Positions 51,353 to 60,337 of a DNA stretch of 64,000 nt are shown piece by piece. Position numbers and translations under genes: made by a program. Origin of the DNA: Luteimonas sp. MC1825 (lineage in GTDB: Bacteria > Pseudomonadota > Gammaproteobacteria > Xanthomonadales > Xanthomonadaceae); NCBI RefSeq assembly GCF_014764385.1, contig NZ_CP061714.1, positions 2,418,001 to 2,482,000 of the forward strand, read 5' to 3'. A model generated the notes under the pieces. That model saw nothing but the letters and a program-made list of their open reading frames with translations. It searched no databases and was not told where the DNA came from. Numbering within the stretch: position 1 is the stretch's first letter; every line of letters starts with the position of its first letter.

Positions 51353-51967
51353 TCAGCTGCAACCTTCGACGTAGTCGACCTGCGGCACCATGCCGACGCG
51401 CCACGAGGTGACCTTGCCGCCGGCGTCGAGTTCGAACACCAGCTTCGACGGCAGCCCGCCTCCGTCCTCGGCGGACTTCAGCACCTTGCCCCCCTGCACG
51501 TACTTGTGCGGCATGGTTTCCAGCGTGCCGCCGTAGAGCGCCTGGAGCGCGGCCTCGTCCATGCCCACCTTGCCGCCACCGGGCGCGGCGATGTCGGGCG
51601 ACTCGGCGCTGTACCGCACCAGCAGGTCGTTCTCGAACATGAAGGCGAGCTGTGCCGGTGTGGATTGCCCCGCCGGGCTCATGTGGAAGCAGGCCGCGGG
51701 GTCACGCGGGTCGGGCTTGCCTTGCAGTGCACCACCGGTCCATTCCGCGCTCGCCTCCGCCGCGGTCAGGCCAAGGTCGAGCGCGCCATAGCCGTTCATG
51801 CGCGCGTCGCCGGCGTCGGGGATCGCACGCGGACCTTCGACCGCCGCCACGGGCGCGGCGTCGGCGCCGGGCGCGGCCGTCACATCGGGCGTGGACGGCG
51901 AACGCTCCCCGCTGCAGGCGGACAGGGCAAGGCTGAGGATGGCGATCAACGGGGCGGCACGACGCAT
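51353..51967 (-). CDS. lipoprotein of unknown function
   Basis: A 204-residue lipoprotein: MRRAAPLIAILSLALSAC has lipobox LSAC with Cys18. After an alanine-rich linker, residues 65-204 look like a lectin- or inhibitor-type domain (YGALDLGLTAAEASAEW, ACFHMSPAG, AFMFENDLLVRY), with a C-terminal VEGCS. Similar proteins are common in Xanthomonadaceae but I cannot name the domain. It lies 55 bases downstream of hmgA on the same strand and may be read through from that operon. It converges with mrpG. Confidence 0.8.
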   Translation of the reverse strand: MRRAAPLIAILSLALSACSGERSPSTPDVTAAPGADAAPVAAVEGPRAIPDAGDARMNGYGALDLGLTAAEASAEWTGGALQGKPDPRDPAACFHMSPAGQSTPAQLAFMFENDLLVRYSAESPDIAAPGGGKVGMDEAALQALYGGTLETMPHKYVQGGKVLKSAEDGGGLPSKLVFELDAGGKVTSWRVGMVPQVDYVEGCS

Positions 51968-52022
51968 GAGGCAGGCTCCTGAGGCAAGAAAAACGCAGTG
52001 CCCAAGGCTACGACAAAATGCG

Positions 52023-53315
52023 TCAGGCCATCGCGAAGTGCTTCTCCAGCCCGGCCCAGCAGGCCTGGTAGCCATGCTGGCGATGGGCGGCATCGAGTGC
52101 CTGCTGTGCAGGACGGATCACCGCACGCGTCTCGAACATGAAGGCCATCGTGTCGGTGATCACGTCCGGCTTCGACAGGTCCGCCGCGGATGCCTTGGCG
52201 AACGTCGCCGCATCCGGGCCGTGTCCGGTCATGCAGTTGTGCAGCGAACACCCCCCGGGCGCGAAGCCCTCGGCCTTGGCGTCGTATGCGCCATGCACCA
52301 GGCCCATGAACTCGCTGGCCACGTTGCGGTGGAACCACGGCGGGCGGAACGTGTCCTGCTGCACCAGCCAGCGCGGCGGGAAGATCGCGAAGTCGAGGTT
52401 GCTGGTGCCGGGCGTGTCGCTGGGCGAATGCAGCACCAGGAAGATCGACGGATCCGGGTGGTCGAAACTGATCGAACCGATGGCGTTGAAGCGGCGCAGG
52501 TCGTATTTGTACGGCGCGTAGTTGCCGTGCCAGGCGACCACGTCGAGCGGCGAATGGCCGATCGGCGCGCGCCACAGGTGGCCCTGGAACTTGGCGACGA
52601 GTTCGAAGTCGCCTTCGGCCACTTCATACGCCGCCACCGGGGCGAGGAAATCACGCGGGTTGGCCAGGCCGTTGGACCCGATCGGGCCGAGGTCGGGCAG
52701 GCGCAGCAGCGCGCCGAAGTTCTCGCAGACATAGCCGCGCGCGGCACCGTCCGGCAGCTCGACGGCAAAGCGCACGCCGCGCGGGATCACCGCGATCTCC
52801 TGCGGCTCGACATCGAGCACGCCCAGTTCCGTGGCGATGCGCAGGCGGCCCTGCTGCGGCACGACCAACAGTTCGCCGTCGGCGCTGTAGAACCAGCGGC
52901 CGCGCATCGGCGCATTGGCCGCGTACAGATGGATGCCCACCCCGGTGCCGGCCCAGGAACCACCGTTTCCGGCCATGGTGAACAGCCCGTCGACGAAGTC
53001 GACCGCACTGCCCTCCGCCGGCATCGGTAGAGGGTCCCAGCGCAGCTGGTCGGGCGTCACCGGCCCGTGCCCGAAATCATCGTGGAAGCGCGGCTGCGCG
53101 TAGGGCTCGAAACTGCCGTGCATCGCCGCCGGGCGGATCCGGTACAGCCAGCTGCGCCGGTTGGCGTGCCGCGGCGCGGTGAACGCCGTACCCGTCAACT
53201 GCTCGGCGTACAGCCCGAACGCAACCTTCTGCGGCGAGTTGCGGCCCACCGGCAGCGCACCGGCCAACGCCTCGGTCGCGAACTCGTTGCCAAATCCCGA
53301 CATGTATCCGTCCAC
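52023..53315 (-). CDS. hmgA: homogentisate 1,2-dioxygenase
   Basis: Opens the ring of homogentisate to maleylacetoacetate in tyrosine breakdown. A 430-residue Fe(II) enzyme with [18 protein letters not shown], FSCxR-type [16 protein letters not shown], and the iron ligands in [18 protein letters not shown] (His and Glu) and [10 protein letters not shown] (His). GTG 53315 is chosen because AGGAG lies 7 bases before it; ATG 53303 lacks a ribosome site. It is 57 bases after hppD in the same operon. Maleylacetoacetate isomerase and fumarylacetoacetase are not in the window. Confidence 0.97.
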   Translation of the reverse strand: MDGYMSGFGNEFATEALAGALPVGRNSPQKVAFGLYAEQLTGTAFTAPRHANRRSWLYRIRPAAMHGSFEPYAQPRFHDDFGHGPVTPDQLRWDPLPMPAEGSAVDFVDGLFTMAGNGGSWAGTGVGIHLYAANAPMRGRWFYSADGELLVVPQQGRLRIATELGVLDVEPQEIAVIPRGVRFAVELPDGAARGYVCENFGALLRLPDLGPIGSNGLANPRDFLAPVAAYEVAEGDFELVAKFQGHLWRAPIGHSPLDVVAWHGNYAPYKYDLRRFNAIGSISFDHPDPSIFLVLHSPSDTPGTSNLDFAIFPPRWLVQQDTFRPPWFHRNVASEFMGLVHGAYDAKAEGFAPGGCSLHNCMTGHGPDAATFAKASAADLSKPDVITDTMAFMFETRAVIRPAQQALDAAHRQHGYQACWAGLEKHFAMA

Positions 53316-53372
53316 GGATGTCTCCTGCGTGCGAGAAGCTTGCTCCAAACCCCACACCATCCGCGGCAACGC

Positions 53373-54485
53373 CTAGAGCACCCCGCGCTTGATCTGGTCG
53401 CGCTCGATGCTCTCGAACAGCGCCTGGAAGTTGCCTTCGCCGAAGCCTTCGTTGCCCTTGCGCTGGATGATCTCGAAGAAGATCGGGCCGAAGCAGTTCA
53501 GGGTGAAGATCTGCAGCAGCTTGCGCTGCTTGGTCTCCGGGTCGGCGTCGATCAGGATGCGGTTGCGCGCAAGGCGCGCCACGTCCTCGCCATGGTCCGG
53601 GATGCGCTGGTCGATGACTTCGAAATAGGACTCCGGCGTATCGAGGAATTCAACGCCCTGGTCGCGCATCTTCTCCACCGTGCTGTAGATGTCGTCGGTG
53701 AAGCAGGCGATGTGCTGGATGCCCTCGCCCTTGTAGGCGTCGAGGTATTCGTTGATCTGGCTCTTCGGGTCGTTGGACTCGTTGAGCGGGATGCGCACGA
53801 TGCCGTCCGGCGCGGTCATCGCCTTGGACACCAGGCCGGTCTTGGCGCCCTTGATGTCGAAGTAGCGGATCTCGCGGAAGTTGAACAGCTTCTCGTAGTA
53901 GTCCGACCACTTCTGCATGTTGCCGAAGTAGAGGTTGTGGGTCAGGTGGTCGATGAAGGTCAGCCCGAAGCCCGTCGGGTTGGCGTCGGCACCTTCGACC
54001 GGCACGAAGCCGTCGTACATGCTGCCGGCGTCGCCATAGCGGTCCACCAGGTACAGCATGCAGTCGCCGATGCCCTTGACCACCGGCGCGTCGACCGCCT
54101 TGGTGGACTCCTTGTGGTCGATCGCCTCGCCGCCGTTGGCCAGCACCTTGGCGTATACCTCGCCGGCCGGCTGGCGGAAGCGGATCGCGAAGCCGGCAGC
54201 GCACGGCCCGTGCGCGCGCGCGAAGTCGGCGGCGAACGAATCGGGATCCTCGTTGACCAGGAAGTTCACCCCGCCCTGGCGGTACACCGTGATCTTGCGC
54301 GTGGGGTGGCGCAGCACCGGGCTGAAGCCCATCTTGCGGAAATAGTCGTGCAGCAGCGCGCCCTGCCCTTCCGGGGCGGCGAACTCGACGAACTCGAAGC
54401 CGTCGATGCCCATCGGGTTCTCGAAGGTGGTGACCTCCATGCCGAGGTTGGGCGTGGTGCTGGCGGACGTGGTCTGGGCGCTCAT
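53373..54485 (-). CDS. hppD: 4-hydroxyphenylpyruvate dioxygenase
   Basis: Converts 4-hydroxyphenylpyruvate to homogentisate, the step before hmgA. A 370-residue Fe(II) enzyme with iron ligands visible in LTFIDHLTHNLY (His), GEGIQHIACFTDDIY (His) and FGPIFFEIIQRKGNEGFGEGNF (Glu). CAGGAG precedes ATG 54485; the longer frame to 54641 crosses its own promoter. The promoter at 54529-54557 contains a palindrome suited to the divergent MarR regulator. Confidence 0.97.
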   Translation of the reverse strand: MSAQTTSASTTPNLGMEVTTFENPMGIDGFEFVEFAAPEGQGALLHDYFRKMGFSPVLRHPTRKITVYRQGGVNFLVNEDPDSFAADFARAHGPCAAGFAIRFRQPAGEVYAKVLANGGEAIDHKESTKAVDAPVVKGIGDCMLYLVDRYGDAGSMYDGFVPVEGADANPTGFGLTFIDHLTHNLYFGNMQKWSDYYEKLFNFREIRYFDIKGAKTGLVSKAMTAPDGIVRIPLNESNDPKSQINEYLDAYKGEGIQHIACFTDDIYSTVEKMRDQGVEFLDTPESYFEVIDQRIPDHGEDVARLARNRILIDADPETKQRKLLQIFTLNCFGPIFFEIIQRKGNEGFGEGNFQALFESIERDQIKRGVL

Positions 54486-54528
54486 GGCGGCTCCTGGGAA
54501 AGCAAAAAGTGGACGTGCGAGGGCTGTT

Positions 54529-54557
54529 GTTATAGTTTCATGTGAAACCGCTTGCAA
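54529..54557 (-). promoter_or_regulatory. hppD-hmgA promoter
   Basis: The minus strand reads TTGCAA (54557-54552), a 17-base spacer and TATAAC (54534-54529), a good sigma-70 promoter about 40 bases before hppD. The spacer consists almost entirely of the palindrome at 54535-54548. Confidence 0.75.
54535..54548. promoter_or_regulatory. palindromic operator, probably for the MarR regulator
   Basis: GTTTCA-TG-TGAAAC is a perfect 14-base inverted repeat. It lies exactly between the -10 and -35 of hppD, where a bound protein would exclude RNA polymerase, and 23 bases before the divergent marR start. MarR proteins bind such short palindromes; the assignment is by position. Confidence 0.7.
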
Positions 54558-54570
54558 GGCGCAGCGCAGC

Positions 54571-55047
54571 ATGACCGGCCCCACCCGCCCTGATCCGCAC
54601 GCCACGGACGAGTCCGCGCTGCTCGAACTCGACCGCTTCATTCCTTACCAGCTCAGCGTGCTCTCCAACCTGGTCAGCCAGGAGATCGCGCAGGCCTACG
54701 GCGAGCGTTTCGGCCTGGCGGTCACCGAATGGCGGATCATCGCCGTGCTCGGCCGCTTCCCCGGCCTGTCCGCCGTTGGCGTGGCCGAGCGCAGCGCGAT
54801 GGACAAGGTGGCGGTGAGCCGCGCGGTGGCGCGGCTGCTGGAGCGGGGCCTGCTGCATCGCGAAACGCACGACGACGACCGCCGCCGCTCGGTGCTGGAG
54901 CTGAGCGAGGCCGGGCGTCGCGTGTACGAGGATGTCGCGCCGCAGGCGCTGGCCTACGAGCGCGACCTGCTGGCACCGCTCGACGCGTCCGAGCGGCGCG
55001 TTCTCTCCGAACTGCTTGATCGCCTCGGCGAACGCTACGGCGTCTGA
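54571..55047 (+). CDS. MarR family regulator, probably of hppD-hmgA
   Basis: A 158-residue winged-helix regulator. RFIPYQLSVLSNLVSQEIAQAYGERFGLAVTEWRIIAVLG and the recognition part AERSAMDKVAVSRAVARLLERGLLHRETHDDDRRRSVLELSEAG are typical, with the DDRR wing. It is divergent from hppD across 85 bases containing a perfect palindrome. A role in sensing an aromatic intermediate such as homogentisate is likely from the context, as for HmgR-type regulators elsewhere. Confidence 0.9.
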   Translation: MTGPTRPDPHATDESALLELDRFIPYQLSVLSNLVSQEIAQAYGERFGLAVTEWRIIAVLGRFPGLSAVGVAERSAMDKVAVSRAVARLLERGLLHRETHDDDRRRSVLELSEAGRRVYEDVAPQALAYERDLLAPLDASERRVLSELLDRLGERYGV

Positions 55048-55118
55048 CGCCGGCGCGTCGCGACCGCTGCCCCTGGCACGATCGGTCACAATCGGCCGAT
55101 CCATCGCCTGATCGCGCC

Positions 55119-56750
55119 ATGACCACGCCTCCCCCCACCAACGCGGACAGTTCCACCACCGCGCCTGGCGCGGTGCGCGGCGGCGGTGGCGCGTGGCAGC
55201 AGGCGAACGCGCTGGCCGCCGCCGCAGACTGGCCGGCGGCGGCGGCGTGCTACGCACGCATCGCGGCCGCGACGCCCGACGATGCCGCAGCCTGGATCGG
55301 CCTGGCCAAGGCACGCGGCCGCAACGGCGAATACCGCGCCATGCACGCCGCGACGCTGCGCGCGGCGGCCGCGGGCCCGCGCACCTGGCCACATGCGCTG
55401 GCACTGGCACGCCTGCTGCGCGACCTGCACGAAACGCGCGCACTCGACGCGCTTGCCACCGCGCTGGCAGCGCGCGCGCACGAAGCCGCGACCGATGACA
55501 TGGTGGCGCTCGCCGACCTGCTCGGTGGCGAAGACCTGCACCGCGCGGCGCTGGAGTGGCTGGACCGCGCCAACGCACGTGATCGCGCGCACGCACCGGC
55601 CGCCTACCTGCGCGGCGGCACGCGCCTGTTCCTCGGCGACATGCCCGGTGCGCGCAGGGACCTGGAACGCGCGATCGCGCTGGCGCCGCATTTCGCCCAT
55701 GCCCATCGCCGCCTGTCGCAGCTGCGCGCCACGGATCGCGACGGCGCAGCTGCGCGCGTCGAGCGACTGCTACAGGAGCGCTCGCGGGTCGCGCCCGGCA
55801 GCGAGCACGACATCCACTTCAGCCACGCGCTGTTCGACGAACTGCATGACCTCGGCGAACACGAGGCCGCGTGGCAGGCACTGGCGCGTGGCGCCGCCGC
55901 AAGACGCGCCGGCCTGCGCTACGACGCCGCCGATGACGCGCGCCTGTTCGAGGCGATCCGCGCGCGTTGCGACGGCGCATTCGTGTCGGGACCCGGTCAT
56001 CACCATGCGGCCGGTGCGCCGCGCCCGCTGTTCATCGTCGGCATGTTCCGCTCCGGCACCACGCTGCTGGAACGCATGCTGGGCGGCCACGCGTCGATCG
56101 CCGAAGGCGGCGAGAGCATGGGCTTCGCCGCCGCGCTGCGGCATGCCGTGGACCATCGCGCGCGTGGCGTCATCGACCTCGAAACGCTGCGCCGCACCGG
56201 TGGCGTCGACTGGCCCGCACTGGGCGCCGCGTTCATCGCCGGCAACGCCTGGCGCGCCCAGGGGCGTGCGTGGTGGACCGAAAAGCTGCCGACCAACGCC
56301 CTGCTGCTGGGTCTGGTGGCACGCGCGCTGCCGGATGCGCGCTTCGTGCACGCGTGGCGGCCGCCGATGGACGTCTGCTTCTCCAACCTGCGCATGCTCT
56401 ACGGCGGCTTCGCGCCGTGGTCCTACGAGCAGCAGGAACTTGCCGCCTGGCACCGGGGCCATGCCGCGCTGATGGCGCATTGGCGCGCCGTGCTCGGCGA
56501 GCGCCTGCTCGACGTCGCGCACGCCGATCTGGTGCGGGCGCCGGAACACGAGTTGCGGCGCGTGCTCGCGCATTGCGGCCTCGCCTTCGCGCCGGGCGTA
56601 CTGCAGCCGCAGCGCGCCGGCGGCGCGGTTGCCACCGCAAGCGCGGCGCAGGTGCGCGACGGCATCCGCGCCCCGCGCCGGCCCGACTGGTGGCCCTACC
56701 GCGCCCATCTCGGCCCGCTGGCGGCGGGCCTCGGCATCCAGCTGGACTGA
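55119..56750 (+). CDS. TPR-sulfotransferase fusion protein
   Basis: A 543-residue protein. Residues about 25-215 are alanine-rich helical repeats of the TPR kind (ALDALATALAARAHEAATDD, GARRDLERAIALAPHFAHAH). From about residue 300 a sulfotransferase domain begins: PLFIVGMFRSGTTLLERML is the PAPS 5'-phosphate loop, WWTEKLPTNALLLG and FVHAWRPPMDVCFS the 3'-phosphate region. Acceptor unknown; related bacterial proteins modify peptides, sugars or lipids. It is transcribed in the same direction as marR, 71 bases after it, without a clear shared role. Confidence 0.85.
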   Translation: MTTPPPTNADSSTTAPGAVRGGGGAWQQANALAAAADWPAAAACYARIAAATPDDAAAWIGLAKARGRNGEYRAMHAATLRAAAAGPRTWPHALALARLLRDLHETRALDALATALAARAHEAATDDMVALADLLGGEDLHRAALEWLDRANARDRAHAPAAYLRGGTRLFLGDMPGARRDLERAIALAPHFAHAHRRLSQLRATDRDGAAARVERLLQERSRVAPGSEHDIHFSHALFDELHDLGEHEAAWQALARGAAARRAGLRYDAADDARLFEAIRARCDGAFVSGPGHHHAAGAPRPLFIVGMFRSGTTLLERMLGGHASIAEGGESMGFAAALRHAVDHRARGVIDLETLRRTGGVDWPALGAAFIAGNAWRAQGRAWWTEKLPTNALLLGLVARALPDARFVHAWRPPMDVCFSNLRMLYGGFAPWSYEQQELAAWHRGHAALMAHWRAVLGERLLDVAHADLVRAPEHELRRVLAHCGLAFAPGVLQPQRAGGAVATASAAQVRDGIRAPRRPDWWPYRAHLGPLAAGLGIQLD

Positions 56751-56804
56751 GCGTCGCGCAGGCAGCGGATCTTCTTGCAGAGCAAGGGCTCGGCAGGTTA
56801 TGGC

Positions 56805-56922
56805 ACCGGGTACCAATGCCCTTGAGGACTCATGTCCCCCGGTGATGGCCTGGCGGCCATCGCCTCCTCCTTGACTTCGCCCTCAAGGGCATTGGCACCC
56901 GGTCCGCCGCGGGGGACATGAG
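56805..56922. repeat. interleaved inverted repeats (A-B-A'-B')
   Basis: Segment A (56805-56827) is matched by its reverse complement A' (56881-56903) at 22 of 23 bases. Segment B (56829-56840, CTCATGTCCCCC) is matched perfectly by B' (56911-56922). The order A-B-A'-B' is interleaved, so both helices can form together only as a pseudoknot. GATGGCC-TGGC-GGCCATC (56844-56861) is a hairpin in the loop. It lies in the 278-base gap between the convergent sulfotransferase and POT genes; no gene is supported there. Confidence 0.85.
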
Positions 56923-56965
56923 CCGCGAAGGCCTCCCGGCCACTACCGGATGCTCCACGTCGCGC

Positions 56966-56993
56966 AAAAAAAACCGCGCCCCGAAGGGCGCGG
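56966..56993 (-). terminator. intrinsic terminator of the first POT gene
   Basis: On the minus strand CGCGCCC-TTCG-GGGCGCG forms a perfect stem with a stable tetraloop followed by eight T. It lies about 35 bases after the POT stop at 57029 and is a strong rho-independent terminator. Confidence 0.92.
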
Positions 56994-57028
56994 CGTGTCA
57001 TTCATGCATGCCGGGAGTGGGGCGTCGC

Positions 57029-58618
57029 TCAGCGGCGCTCCTCGGTGACATCGATGCCGGTGGCGATCGGCTCGGCCAGTTCCTTCTGCCCGGCCAGGTC
57101 GTCGTCGCGCAGCGTGTCGAGGTGCATCAGCTTCTTGATCAGCGGCGAGATGACCAGGAAGCCGACGCCCACCGCGATCGCGATCCAGCCGATCTGGCTG
57201 TAGACATCGAGCACGACCTGCTGCGCGGCACCCTCGCCCGACGCCGCTTCCGAACCCGTGGCGGCGGCGATCATGCCGGCCACGAAGTTGCCGGTAGCCG
57301 AGGCGAAGAACCAGCAGCCCATGACCAGGCTGGCCATGTGCGCCGGCGACAGGCGGTTCATCGCCGAGAGCCCGACCGGCGACAGGCACAGCTCGCCGGT
57401 GGTGTGCAGCAGGTAGATCAGGAAGATGAACAGCACCGGGGTGAGGCTGCCCGTGGCCAGCGCGGCCGCGCCGGCGACCAGCACCAGGAAGCCCGCGCCG
57501 AGCTGCACCATCGCCAGGCCGAACTTGGCCGGTGCCGACGGCTCCAGGCCGCGGCGGCCCAGCCACGTCCACAGGCCCGCGAACAGCGGCGCCAGCAGGA
57601 TGATGTACATCGCGTTGATCGACTGGAACATCGACGCCGGCACGTCCCAGCCCAGCATGTTCCGGTCCACGTAGCGGTCGGTGTACAGGTTGAGCGAGGA
57701 GCCGGCCTGCTCGAACAGCGCCCAGAACAGCACCGAGCCGATCATCAGGATCATGGCGGCGAAGATGCGGTGCGACGAATGCCGGTCGAGCTTGGTCACC
57801 GCCGTCCAGACCACGTAGGCCAGCAGCAGCACGCCGGTGATGCCCAGCGCCCAGCCGACCACGTCCTGGTTCTGCACCATCCACCAGCAGGCCAGCACGA
57901 TCAGGATGCCCAGGCCATACAGCAGCCACTCGAACGGAATGCCGGCGGTGCGTGCGCGCAGGCGCGCAGGGTCGACCGATTCGCCACGCCCCTGCAGCAG
58001 CGGCTTGCCGATCACGAACACCACCAGGCCCAGCAGCATGCCGAAGCCGGCGGCGCCGAAGCCGTACTTCCAGCCATAGGTCTCGCCCAGGTAGCCGCAC
58101 AGCAGCGAACCAAGGAACGCGCCCAGGTTGATGCCCATGTAGAAGATCGTGTACGCGCCGTCGCGGCGCACGTCGGTGCGCGGATACAGCTGGCCCACCA
58201 TCACCGAGATGTTGGCCTTCAGGAAGCCGGAGCCGACGATGATGAACGCCAGCGCCAGCCAGAACGCGTTGAGCGCCGGCGTGCCCTGCCCGCCCTCGCC
58301 CTCGAAGCCCATCAGGAAGTGGCCGATGGTCAGCAGGATGGCGCCGTACAGCACCGCCTTGCGCTGGCCCAGGTACTTGTCGGCGAGATAGCCGCCGATC
58401 ACCGGCGTGATGTACACCAGCGCCGTGTAGGCGCCGTAGACCATCGAGGCGTCGCCATCGGAGAACAGCCAGTGCTTGGTGAGGTAAAGCACCAGCAGCG
58501 CGCGCATGCCGTAGTAGGAGAAGCGCTCCCACATTTCGGCGAAGAACAACATGTACAGGCCGCGCGGATGACCCAGGAAGGTCTTCTCCGCGCCGGCAAC
58601 GTGGGCAGGATGGGTCAC
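57029..58618 (-). CDS. POT family peptide/proton symporter
   Basis: A 529-residue inner-membrane protein with about 14 helices. FAEMWERFSYYGMRALLVLYL is the ExxERxxYY proton-coupling block, ITPVIGGYLADKYLGQRKAVLYG follows, and FTIFYMGINLGAFLGSLLCGYLGE and GELCLSPVGLSAMNRLSPAHM are the PTR2 signatures. It imports di- and tripeptides. GTG 58618 is used because GGAG lies about 9 bases upstream. A second, related POT gene lies just upstream on the same strand. Confidence 0.92.
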   Translation of the reverse strand: MTHPAHVAGAEKTFLGHPRGLYMLFFAEMWERFSYYGMRALLVLYLTKHWLFSDGDASMVYGAYTALVYITPVIGGYLADKYLGQRKAVLYGAILLTIGHFLMGFEGEGGQGTPALNAFWLALAFIIVGSGFLKANISVMVGQLYPRTDVRRDGAYTIFYMGINLGAFLGSLLCGYLGETYGWKYGFGAAGFGMLLGLVVFVIGKPLLQGRGESVDPARLRARTAGIPFEWLLYGLGILIVLACWWMVQNQDVVGWALGITGVLLLAYVVWTAVTKLDRHSSHRIFAAMILMIGSVLFWALFEQAGSSLNLYTDRYVDRNMLGWDVPASMFQSINAMYIILLAPLFAGLWTWLGRRGLEPSAPAKFGLAMVQLGAGFLVLVAGAAALATGSLTPVLFIFLIYLLHTTGELCLSPVGLSAMNRLSPAHMASLVMGCWFFASATGNFVAGMIAAATGSEAASGEGAAQQVVLDVYSQIGWIAIAVGVGFLVISPLIKKLMHLDTLRDDDLAGQKELAEPIATGIDVTEERR

Positions 58619-58718
58619 TCGGTACTCCGCAATTGCGCCCGCACGTGCGCGGGCCAATCGGGGAACTTAGCGCGATGCGGGTCCGCAATGGAAGCCGTGG
58701 AACACCGCGGAAATGCGA

Positions 58719-58740
58719 ACGGCGGCCCGGGGGCCGCCGT
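58719..58740. other. GC-rich hairpin between the two POT genes
   Basis: ACGGCGGCC pairs with GGCCGCCGT around a short loop, 30 bases beyond the second POT gene's stop (58770). No T-tract follows, so it is either a weak terminator or a processing/stability hairpin separating the two transporters. Confidence 0.5.
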
Positions 58741-58769
58741 CCGACACATGCTGAACAGGGCGCGTGCCC

Positions 58770-60296
58770 TTACTTCACGCCGTGCATCAGCTTCTGGATG
58801 AGCGGCGCGATCAGCAGCAGCACCACGCCCGCGCCGAGCAGCGCCCAGAACCCGAACGTGTAGCCCGCCTGCGCGGAGGCGACGGTCATGCCGCCCTCGC
58901 CGCTGACGCTCGAGGCGAAGATGCCCGACAGGTTGTTGCCGATCGCGATCGACAGGAACCAGCCGCCCATCGCCAGGCCGGTCAACTTGGCGGGCGCCAG
59001 CTTGGTGGTCATCGACAGGCCGATCGGCGACAGGCACAGCTCGCCCACCGACTGGATGACGTAGACCATGAACAGCGTCCAGAACGGGATCTTGAGCGAC
59101 GCCGGGTCGACCAGGCTCGACAGCGCGAACACCAGCAACAGGAACGCCAGGCCGTTGAAGATCAGGCCGAGGCCGAACTTGCGCGGGATCGACGGGTTGG
59201 CGCGGCCCATCGCGACCCACAGCCAGGCCATGACCGGCGCCAGGGTGATGATCGCGATCGAGTTCACCGACTGGAACCAGCCGACCGGGAAGATCCAGCC
59301 GTTGAGGTCGCGGTCGACGATGTTCTGCGCCAGGAAGTTGAACGAGCTGCCGGCCTGTTCGAAGAACATCCAGAACAGCACGTTGAAGCCGAAGATGATC
59401 AACATGGCGATGACCATGTCGCGCTGCCGCGAGCCCTCGCGGATGCCCTCCACCAGCAGCATGACCGCCGGCACCACGAACAGCGCGAGCAGGATCCAGT
59501 TCAACACGCCGGCGTCGATGGTCAGCAGGGAGTAGAACACCGGGATCGCGACCAGCGCGCCCGCCGCCACCACCAGCACCCGCCCGATGCCCGGCGCATG
59601 CGCCGGTGCCGCGCCGATGCCCTTGAGCTGGCTGCGCCCGAACCAGAACCACACCAGGCTCAGCAGCATGCCCACCGCGGAGGCGATGAACACCACCTTG
59701 TACGCCGGCATGCCGTCGGCGCCGAACACCTTCTCGGCCAGCCAGCCGGTCAGGATGGGGGCGATGAACGCACCCATGTTGATGCCCATGTAGAAGATGG
59801 TGAAGCCGGAATCGCGGCGCTGGTCATCGGTGGCGTAGAGCTTGCCGACCATGGTCGAGATGATCGGCTTGAACAGGCCGTTGCCGACGATCACCGTCGC
59901 CAGGCCGAGCTTGAGCCACTGTTCGCTGGGCGTGGTGATGAGGAACAGGCCGGCGGCCATGAAGATCGCGCCCAGCAGGATCGCGCGCTGGTAGCCGATC
60001 AGCTTGTCGGCGACGTAGCCGCCGAAGATCGCCGCCGCGTACACCAGCGCCAGGTAGGCGCCGTACAGCTGGCTGGCCGGTGCCTCGCCGGTGGCGTCGC
60101 CGTTGTAGAACTGCGCCACGATGTACAGCACCAGCGCCCAGCGCATGCCGTAGAACGCGAACCGCTCCCAGAACTCGGTCATGAACAGCATCCACAGCGG
60201 ACGCGGATGGCCCATGACCTGGGCGAATTCCGGAATGCCGCCGCCGGATGGCGGCTGCATGCCCGGCCCTGCCGGCTCGACGCGATTTGAACCCAT
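58770..60296 (-). CDS. POT family peptide/proton symporter, second copy
   Basis: A 508-residue protein related to the neighbouring transporter but clearly diverged. MTEFWERFAFYGMRWALVLYIV carries the ExxERxxFY variant, then FGGYVADKLIGYQRAILLG, FTIFYMGINMGAFIAPILTGWLAEKVFG and GELCLSPIGLSMTTKLAPAKL. GGGGGAG lies nine bases before ATG 60296. The tandem pair probably arose by duplication, with possible differences in peptide preference. Confidence 0.92.
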   Translation of the reverse strand: MGSNRVEPAGPGMQPPSGGGIPEFAQVMGHPRPLWMLFMTEFWERFAFYGMRWALVLYIVAQFYNGDATGEAPASQLYGAYLALVYAAAIFGGYVADKLIGYQRAILLGAIFMAAGLFLITTPSEQWLKLGLATVIVGNGLFKPIISTMVGKLYATDDQRRDSGFTIFYMGINMGAFIAPILTGWLAEKVFGADGMPAYKVVFIASAVGMLLSLVWFWFGRSQLKGIGAAPAHAPGIGRVLVVAAGALVAIPVFYSLLTIDAGVLNWILLALFVVPAVMLLVEGIREGSRQRDMVIAMLIIFGFNVLFWMFFEQAGSSFNFLAQNIVDRDLNGWIFPVGWFQSVNSIAIITLAPVMAWLWVAMGRANPSIPRKFGLGLIFNGLAFLLLVFALSSLVDPASLKIPFWTLFMVYVIQSVGELCLSPIGLSMTTKLAPAKLTGLAMGGWFLSIAIGNNLSGIFASSVSGEGGMTVASAQAGYTFGFWALLGAGVVLLLIAPLIQKLMHGVK

Positions 60297-60337
60297 GACG
60301 TGTGCTCCCCCAAGGATGGATCGATGTGCGGCCAAGC

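Noticed and set aside
56798..57001. 67-residue minus-strand frame across the interleaved repeat
   Set aside because: It runs through the inverted repeats and the POT terminator and has no ribosome site.
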